Made by a program: the position numbers and the translations under genes. A stretch of DNA of 54,981 nt, from NCBI GenBank assembly GCA_020848545.1, contig JADLHZ010000042.1:1-54981 (forward strand), read 5' to 3'. Below the pieces are notes generated by a model, which saw only the letters and a list, made by a program, of their open reading frames with translations, was not told the origin of the DNA and made no database searches. Positions within the stretch are counted from its first letter, which is position 1, and each line of letters starts with the position of its first letter. This DNA comes from Deltaproteobacteria bacterium (GTDB lineage: Bacteria; Myxococcota; JADLHZ01). Shown one piece after another: positions 50,040 through 54,981 of the stretch.

Positions 50040-51526
50040 GCGATTCCGTCGAGCGCTTCGGCAAATACCGGCTCGAACAGCGGCTCGCCGTGGGCGGCAT
50101 GGCCGAGATCTTCCTCGCGAAGCTCGACGGGCCTGTCGGCTTTCAAAAAGAGCTCGTCATCAAGCGCATCCTGCCGAACTTTGCGACCGATCCCGACTTC
50201 GTCTCGATGTTCCTCGACGAAGCGAAGCTCGTTGCCCAGCTCGCGCACCCGAACCTCGTGCAAGTCTTCGAGCTCGGCAGCGTCGGCAACGCCCTGTTCC
50301 TCGCCATGGAGTATGTCGACGGCCTCGATCTGTACACGCTCCTCCGCCGCATGCGGCAGCGAAGCGTGCCAATGCCGCCTGACGTTTCCGTCTCGATCCT
50401 GCTCGCCACGCTCCGCGGTCTCCACTACGCGCACGAGAAGACGGATCAGATGACCGAGACGCCGCTCGGCCTAGTTCATCGCGACGTCTCGCCGAGCAAC
50501 ATCCTCGTCTCGCGCGCCGGCTACGTGAAGGTCACCGACTTCGGCATCGCCAAGGCGGAGACTCGCGCGACGAAGACTCGCACCGGCGTCTTGAAGGGCA
50601 AGTTCGCGTACATGGCGCCCGAACACGCCCAGGGGAAGGCGATCGATCGCCGCGCCGATCTCTTCGCCGTCGGGCTGATCGCCTTCGAGCTGTTTTCGGG
50701 ACGGCAAGCATACGCCGATCCGGACGAGCACGGGCTCTTTCAGCACGCGGTGTCGGGGCTCGTGCCGACGCTCACCGAGGTCATGACGAGCTTCTCCTCC
50801 GACGTGTCTGCCGTCATCGAGAAGGCGCTCGCCTACGATCCGGACGACCGCTTTCCAACCTGCGCCGCCTTCGCCGCCGAGCTCGCCCGCGCTTCGTCAG
50901 CCTTCGGCCCACCAGCGGACGAGGCCGCTCTCTCGGCGCTCGTGCAGGAGCTCGATCAAGTCGACATGCCTCTGCTCTCCGGCACCGACGTCGTCACGCT
51001 CGCAACGAGCGTGCTCGGGCCAAAGCAGGAGGCGAAGTCCTCTCAATTCGAGACCACGGAGAAGGAAAAGGCGCAGCCGAAGCGACCAGGCCGAAAGAGA
51101 ATCGCGGCGGCGCTCGCGGGGAGCGTGGTCGTTGCGGGCATCATCACAATCGGAAAGATACAGGGCGACCGAGCTGGGCTCGTGTCGAAACCCTCGACGC
51201 CAAGCGAGGAAACAAGACCCGCGAGCGAACCCACCTCCGCGGCCGAATCCATTCCCGCGCCGCCGCCGGCTCAGTCCCCGCCTCCCGCGCGCGCGATGAA
51301 GCATGGCTTCCTCACCATCAACGCCAAGCCGTGGGCGAACGTCTTCATCGACGGGCGAGACATGAAGATGACGACGCCGGTCCATGATCTGCGTTTGTTC
51401 GTCGGCAACCATCGCGTGCGACTCGAGAGTCCCGGGGCGAAACGCTCGGAAGAATTCGTCGTCGAGATCCAAGCGAACAAAACCACCACAAAGATCGTGA
51501 ACTTCAATTCCGGAGTCGGCAAATGA
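50036..51526 (+). CDS. Ser/Thr protein kinase with membrane helix and PEGA-like tail
   Basis: A 496-residue Hanks-type kinase. The Gly loop is LAVGGMAEIFLA, the ATP Lys is K43 in ELVIKRIL, the catalytic loop is HRDVSPSNILV near 148-157, DFGIAK follows near 168, and FAYMAPEH is the activation end. A membrane helix is at about 355-375 (IAAALAGSVVVAGIITIG), then a Pro/Ser-rich linker, then a PEGA-like beta domain (HGFLTINAKPWANVFIDGRDMKM). This is a common myxobacterial design, with the sensor domain outside the cell. GTG 50036 overlaps the XRE stop. Its possible readers are the two FHA proteins; targets are unknown. Confidence 0.92.
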   Translation: MSDSVERFGKYRLEQRLAVGGMAEIFLAKLDGPVGFQKELVIKRILPNFATDPDFVSMFLDEAKLVAQLAHPNLVQVFELGSVGNALFLAMEYVDGLDLYTLLRRMRQRSVPMPPDVSVSILLATLRGLHYAHEKTDQMTETPLGLVHRDVSPSNILVSRAGYVKVTDFGIAKAETRATKTRTGVLKGKFAYMAPEHAQGKAIDRRADLFAVGLIAFELFSGRQAYADPDEHGLFQHAVSGLVPTLTEVMTSFSSDVSAVIEKALAYDPDDRFPTCAAFAAELARASSAFGPPADEAALSALVQELDQVDMPLLSGTDVVTLATSVLGPKQEAKSSQFETTEKEKAQPKRPGRKRIAAALAGSVVVAGIITIGKIQGDRAGLVSKPSTPSEETRPASEPTSAAESIPAPPPAQSPPPARAMKHGFLTINAKPWANVFIDGRDMKMTTPVHDLRLFVGNHRVRLESPGAKRSEEFVVEIQANKTTTKIVNFNSGVGK

Positions 51527-53103
51527 GGCCCCGCGGCGCGACGCCTTTCGCGATGACCACCGTCTTGAAGCCAACGTGGCCACGTCTCGCGTGGCTCGCC
51601 GAGCTGTCGCTGACCACCGACCGGCTGCAGCTACTTCACGGGCCATTCGTGGCGGTCGATCCAAGCGCGATTCCACAATGGGCATCCGCATGCGTCTGGG
51701 ATGGCCCATTTGATGACGGCGCATTCCACTCTACCCCACATGTCTTCGGCACCGGCATCAGGAGCACGGCCGACGGCGTTCACTTCGTGCCGTCATGCAC
51801 GACGGTCGATCGCTTGATCTACGTTCGCGAGCCCGGGCGCGTCGTGGTCTCGAACTCGCTGCCGGTCCTGCTCGGCAGCATCGGCGCGCGGCTTTCGATC
51901 GAGCACGACTACGCTGCCTTCAGCGAGAGCGCCGGCCTCGGCGTGAACGAGTACCTTCGCGAGCTGCGAGTCGAGCACCCTTCGCACGACCACGTCTTCC
52001 AAGTCCTCTACGACTCGCTGGTTGTCGATCGCCACGGCCTCGCGTTTCGACGGCGGTATCACCCTCATCGGTTCACGCATGTCGCCGAATATCTTTCGGC
52101 GATCTCGGACATCGTCGGGCGCATGATCACAAACGCCGGCGCCGCTGCTCGCCGACGCCAAACGCGCGTCGTCACGAATGCTTCACGCGGTTACGATTCG
52201 AGCGCCGTCTCCGCGCTCGTTGCCTCGGCCGGCAAGGCGCTTTGCTACAGCGCGGCTCAATCGAACACGCGCATCCCGAAATTGCTCACGCGCTTGATGG
52301 ACGTCGATGTTCACAACGACGACGGCACGGAGATCGCGCGACGGCTCGGCCTCTCGACCAAGTATCTCGATCCAAACGTCCACTCGCTCCCGGGCGACAT
52401 GGAGCGCTGGCTTTGGGCCTCCGGCCAATTGTCACCGGAGCTCATCTTCTGGCGCATGCTGCACGATGCCGAAGCGTCGGACGCCCTGACGCTTTGGTTC
52501 TCCGGTCACTTCGGCGACGGCATCTGGGATACCCATCCGAATCCCCGCGTGCTCGCCGGCTACGTCACGCGCAGCATGCCGAGCGGCTACTCACTCGCGG
52601 AAGCGCGGATCCGCTACGGGCTCATCGACTGCAGCCTTCCCTTTCTCTTCGCCGAGGACGCGGCAGCGATTCACGCGCTGTCGCTGTCGGAGGAGATGAA
52701 ACCATGGCGACTCGACAACGACTATGACCGGCCGATCCCGCGGCGCATTCTCGAAGAGCGCGGGATTCCGCGTGACGCGTTCGGCTTCGGCAAGAAGGCG
52801 GTCGCACAAGACTTCGACTCGCCGCAGGGTCGCGATCTCAGCGCCGAGTTCTATCGCACCAATGGATGGACGACGCTCGGCGCTCACGCGTACCGCGCGG
52901 TCAACTTGGGCATCTACTTGTCGCAGCGCTCCTTGGCGTTCGCGCAGGCCCGCGGCGTCCGCTCGCGCATGTTTCAGCTGCAGCAGAACGCCTCGAAGAA
53001 TCACCTGCGCCGGCTCGGCCCGACTTGGGACATGCGGCGGCAGACGTTCGTCCACTGCGTCAACACGCTCGCGACCCAGTTCACGCGGGAGACGAGCTCC
53101 TGA
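51523..53103 (+). CDS. asparagine-synthase-like enzyme
   Basis: A 526-residue protein of the asparagine synthase C-domain type. Its ATP-binding PP-loop is NASRGYDSSAVSALV near residue 220, where the usual first Gly of SGGxDS is Arg. Other family marks are LWFSGHFGDGIWDTH and LPFLFAEDAAAIHALSL. The N-terminal part is not a classical glutaminase: the start is MRPRG, not MC, so ammonia may come from elsewhere or the reaction may be a different adenylation. The start overlaps the kinase stop (ATGA). It might make a peptide-type product or modify a partner; no precursor peptide is seen nearby. Confidence 0.8.
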   Translation: MRPRGATPFAMTTVLKPTWPRLAWLAELSLTTDRLQLLHGPFVAVDPSAIPQWASACVWDGPFDDGAFHSTPHVFGTGIRSTADGVHFVPSCTTVDRLIYVREPGRVVVSNSLPVLLGSIGARLSIEHDYAAFSESAGLGVNEYLRELRVEHPSHDHVFQVLYDSLVVDRHGLAFRRRYHPHRFTHVAEYLSAISDIVGRMITNAGAAARRRQTRVVTNASRGYDSSAVSALVASAGKALCYSAAQSNTRIPKLLTRLMDVDVHNDDGTEIARRLGLSTKYLDPNVHSLPGDMERWLWASGQLSPELIFWRMLHDAEASDALTLWFSGHFGDGIWDTHPNPRVLAGYVTRSMPSGYSLAEARIRYGLIDCSLPFLFAEDAAAIHALSLSEEMKPWRLDNDYDRPIPRRILEERGIPRDAFGFGKKAVAQDFDSPQGRDLSAEFYRTNGWTTLGAHAYRAVNLGIYLSQRSLAFAQARGVRSRMFQLQQNASKNHLRRLGPTWDMRRQTFVHCVNTLATQFTRETSS

Positions 53104-53123
53104 ACGAGGGGCCACAACTACTC

Positions 53124-54338
53124 ATGATCATTTCTCCACTGCTCTCACTGTTTTTGTTCGCGGCTCCACCCCGCGTGCTCGTCGATGAGAGCGTTCCAGT
53201 CGACGAAGTGAGACGCGTTTGGCCGGATGCGACGGTGACCGTCGTGCGCGCCACGCTACCGAATGACGCGGCGGTCGAAACGGCACGCGCGAGCTGCTCG
53301 CGGGCGCGAGACTCCGCGATGGCGCTCGGTCGGCAGTCGGGCGCGTTGTTCGCTCAGGCGCGAGAAGCCTACGTCCACGCTTTTCCCTATGTCGCGAGCT
53401 TCGGCGAGATCTCTCAGTGCTTGCTCGATCATGCCGCGTACGAGATCGAATCCGGAAGCGCCAAGGTCGGCGCCGAGCTGCTCGCCGAATATCTCACCAT
53501 CGGCGGACCGTCGCCGGACCCTGCCGCCTATTCGCCTCGCGTTCTGAATGCCCTGGAGGGTCAGCGGCAAAGAAGGGGCGAGACGCTGGCATTCTCTGTC
53601 AGCACAGTACCTGCTGGCGCGGAAATTTGGGTGGACGGCGCCCGCATCGATGCGCAAACGCCGCTCACGATCCCATCGCTGCGGGCCGGCTGGCACTGGC
53701 TCTTGGTCAAGAAGGACTACTACAAGCCGTTTGCCTCGCGTGTGTTCGTGACGCCGAACAACGCGGCGATCGCGGCCAAGCTCGAGCCACACTCGCCCGA
53801 AGCCGAATGCCTTCTCCATATTGAAGAGGAGCAGCGCGCGTGTCCGGGCTACGCCGCGGTGCTCGCGACGCGGGTCGCAAGGCTGGCAGTGCGGACGCTC
53901 GAGCAGGGGCGAGTGTCGGTTCGTTTCTTCGCGTCGGTCCGCGAGATCCGCGTGACCGTACCAAGTGACGCCGCGCTTCCCGCGACGGCACCGAGCTCAA
54001 CCAGCAAACCGGTCGTGCTGGCGCTGCCAACACCGGCAGCCCCCGCTCCAGTGCACCCGGCGTTGGCGATTCTACCTCTGGGGATCGGCCAGTTCGCGGA
54101 GAAACGTTACGGCGTCGCCACGTTCTTTCTCGCAAGCCAGGTGCTGTTGCTCGCTCTCCAAACGACGACGTTTGCCATGGCGTACCAAGGTCGAGCTCCT
54201 GACGGGCGCTACGTCGACCAAGCTTCCGCCCGCCGTGCGCAAACGCTTCAGATCATCAATCTCGTCGCCGTCGGCGCACTCGGCGCTGACGTGATCGCCG
54301 GGGGGATCGACGGCCTCGTGCATCGGAGGCCAAAATGA
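53124..54338 (+). CDS. exported PEGA-domain membrane protein
   Basis: A 404-residue protein. A signal peptide is at the front (IISPLLSLFLFAAPP). Residues 20-150 are mostly helical, TPR-like (LFAQAREAYVHAFPYVASFGEI). A PEGA domain comes next (SVSTVPAGAEIWVDGARID, then LTIPSLRAGWHWLLVKKDYY) near 155-215. The C-terminal part has a Pro/Ala linker and about three membrane helices (FFLASQVLLLALQTTTFAMAYQ; INLVAVGALGADVIAGGIDGL). ATG 53124 has GAGGG 15 bases upstream; a longer frame from 52866 belongs to the enzyme gene. PEGA-membrane genes often follow kinases in myxobacteria. It overlaps the next gene by four bases. Confidence 0.75.
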   Translation: MIISPLLSLFLFAAPPRVLVDESVPVDEVRRVWPDATVTVVRATLPNDAAVETARASCSRARDSAMALGRQSGALFAQAREAYVHAFPYVASFGEISQCLLDHAAYEIESGSAKVGAELLAEYLTIGGPSPDPAAYSPRVLNALEGQRQRRGETLAFSVSTVPAGAEIWVDGARIDAQTPLTIPSLRAGWHWLLVKKDYYKPFASRVFVTPNNAAIAAKLEPHSPEAECLLHIEEEQRACPGYAAVLATRVARLAVRTLEQGRVSVRFFASVREIRVTVPSDAALPATAPSSTSKPVVLALPTPAAPAPVHPALAILPLGIGQFAEKRYGVATFFLASQVLLLALQTTTFAMAYQGRAPDGRYVDQASARRAQTLQIINLVAVGALGADVIAGGIDGLVHRRPK

Positions 54339-54981
54339 ACGCGCGCTGGGGGCTGGTGGCGCTGCTTCTTCCCGCTTGCATCGTCTGGAAGATCGAAGTC
54401 GTGCCGCCGGCGGAGCAACCGCCCGAATGCGTCGACGCTTCCTGCGAAACGCCGCCCGGTTGCGTTGGCGGCGAGTGCGAGATGCCGGTTGACCCCGACA
54501 CCTGCTCGGATGGTGAGGTCTCCGGCGACGAAAGCGCCGTTGATTGCGGCGGCAGCTGCAACATGAAGTGCGCCATCGGCCAGGATTGCGGGGGCGCGGC
54601 AGACTGCGCTTCCGGAAACTGCGCGAGCAACAAATGCGCAGGCGTGGTCGTCGTCACGCCGTGCACGAACGGAATGAAGGATGCCGATGAGGCTGACTCC
54701 GATTGCGGCGGAGCCTGCTCGACGAAGTGCGCGAACACGAAGACGTGCGTGCTCTCGAGCGATTGCGAGTCCACCTATTGCTCGCCGGGCCACTTGTGCG
54801 CCGTGGTGCCGACACAGACATGCGCGACCGCGAGCGTCGACAAGGAAGGGCCGGTGATCTTCTTCACCGACTTGAAATCGGGCCCCAACGTCGGCGGCGC
54901 GAATAACGCCGGGGTGTACCTGACAATCTACGGACTGCGCTTCGGAGCTACGCGGGGCACGTCGAGGGTGACGATCGGCGG
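54335..54981 (+). CDS. Cys-rich lipoprotein with TIG-like end (3' end beyond the window)
   Basis: ATG 54335 overlaps the preceding stop (ATGA). The product starts MNARWGLVALLLPAC, a lipobox with Cys15 as the lipid anchor. After it come two repeats of a CxDG...E...DCGGxC...C...DC...C pattern (DCGGSCNMKCAIGQDCGG and DCGGACSTKCANTKTCV), the disulphide-rich module of myxobacterial surface proteins. The last part, VYLTIYGLRFG, is the start of an IPT/TIG-type Ig domain. The frame stays open to the last base, so the rest lies outside the window. It probably sits on the cell surface or periplasmic side, near the PEGA protein. Confidence 0.8.
   Translation, partial: MNARWGLVALLLPACIVWKIEVVPPAEQPPECVDASCETPPGCVGGECEMPVDPDTCSDGEVSGDESAVDCGGSCNMKCAIGQDCGGAADCASGNCASNKCAGVVVVTPCTNGMKDADEADSDCGGACSTKCANTKTCVLSSDCESTYCSPGHLCAVVPTQTCATASVDKEGPVIFFTDLKSGPNVGGANNAGVYLTIYGLRFGATRGTSRVTIG

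Noticed and set aside
51523-53103. Asparagine-synthase-like gene as a lasso-peptide cyclase
   Set aside because: No B1/B2 protease or short precursor peptide gene was found nearby, so the lasso reading has no support.
1-54981. CRISPR arrays, tRNA or rRNA genes
   Set aside because: No regularly spaced direct repeats and no recognisable tRNA or rRNA sequence were seen on reading, though a tool search was not possible.

Overview
The window reads as a G+C-rich chromosomal or large-element segment from a deltaproteobacterial lineage, most likely Myxococcota (Polyangia-like). The signs are a Ser/Thr kinase with a PEGA-type tail, a Cys-rich repeat lipoprotein of the kind abundant in myxobacteria, and a LexA box that nearly matches the Myxococcus consensus. 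This is an inference from gene content; no rRNA or tRNA gene is present.

Region 1 (1-2.9 kb) looks like the edge of a mobile element. It has a possible IS21-type end, a cluster of TTATGTG/CACATAA inverted repeats, an ardA antirestriction gene that has lost its start, two small plasmid/ICE-type genes behind a large leader hairpin, an SRPBCC protein, and the stump of an ATPase regulator.

Region 2 (3.0-20.9 kb) is a stress and osmoprotection island. It holds a CHASE3-like histidine kinase, a MarR repressor, a DUF389 protein, a GH15 trehalase/glucoamylase, a membrane-anchored sensor-OtsA, OtsB, a winged-helix protein, two DUF5985-type proteins, ClcA, an NhaP-type antiporter, an MFS transporter, a KefB-type antiporter, a lone receiver protein, small exported and membrane proteins, and a UbiB-type kinase. 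Five copies of a palindrome resembling AGTTTGATGTCAAACT lie at the MarR gene and in front of other promoters, so one MarR regulator probably ties the island together.

Region 3 (21-29.3 kb) is accessory. An FHA protein and an HTH protein form one operon. A DUF932 gene follows, with a leader that matches the layout of the one at 1.4 kb. Then come a LexA-controlled SRAP (HMCES/YedK) gene with a coupled zinc-finger gene, a GHKL ATPase fused to a PD-(D/E)XK-like nuclease, a second double-FHA protein and a winged-helix protein.

Region 4 (29.4-49.7 kb) is a defence island. A complete class 1 DISARM operon (drmD, drmMI, drmA, drmB, drmC) contains an inserted RelE-UvrD fusion gene. It faces away from a Gabija-like pair (gajA, gajB). 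A 1,270-bp IS5-type element with a CTAG target duplication has landed in the roughly 133-bp region between the two systems.

Region 5 (49.7 kb to the end) is an operon of overlapping genes: an XRE regulator with two tandem palindromes upstream, a Ser/Thr kinase, an asparagine-synthase-like enzyme, a PEGA membrane protein and a Cys-rich lipoprotein that runs off the window. ardA and the matching leaders at 1.4 and 23.2 kb suggest that the stress and defence islands are cargo of one large integrated element.
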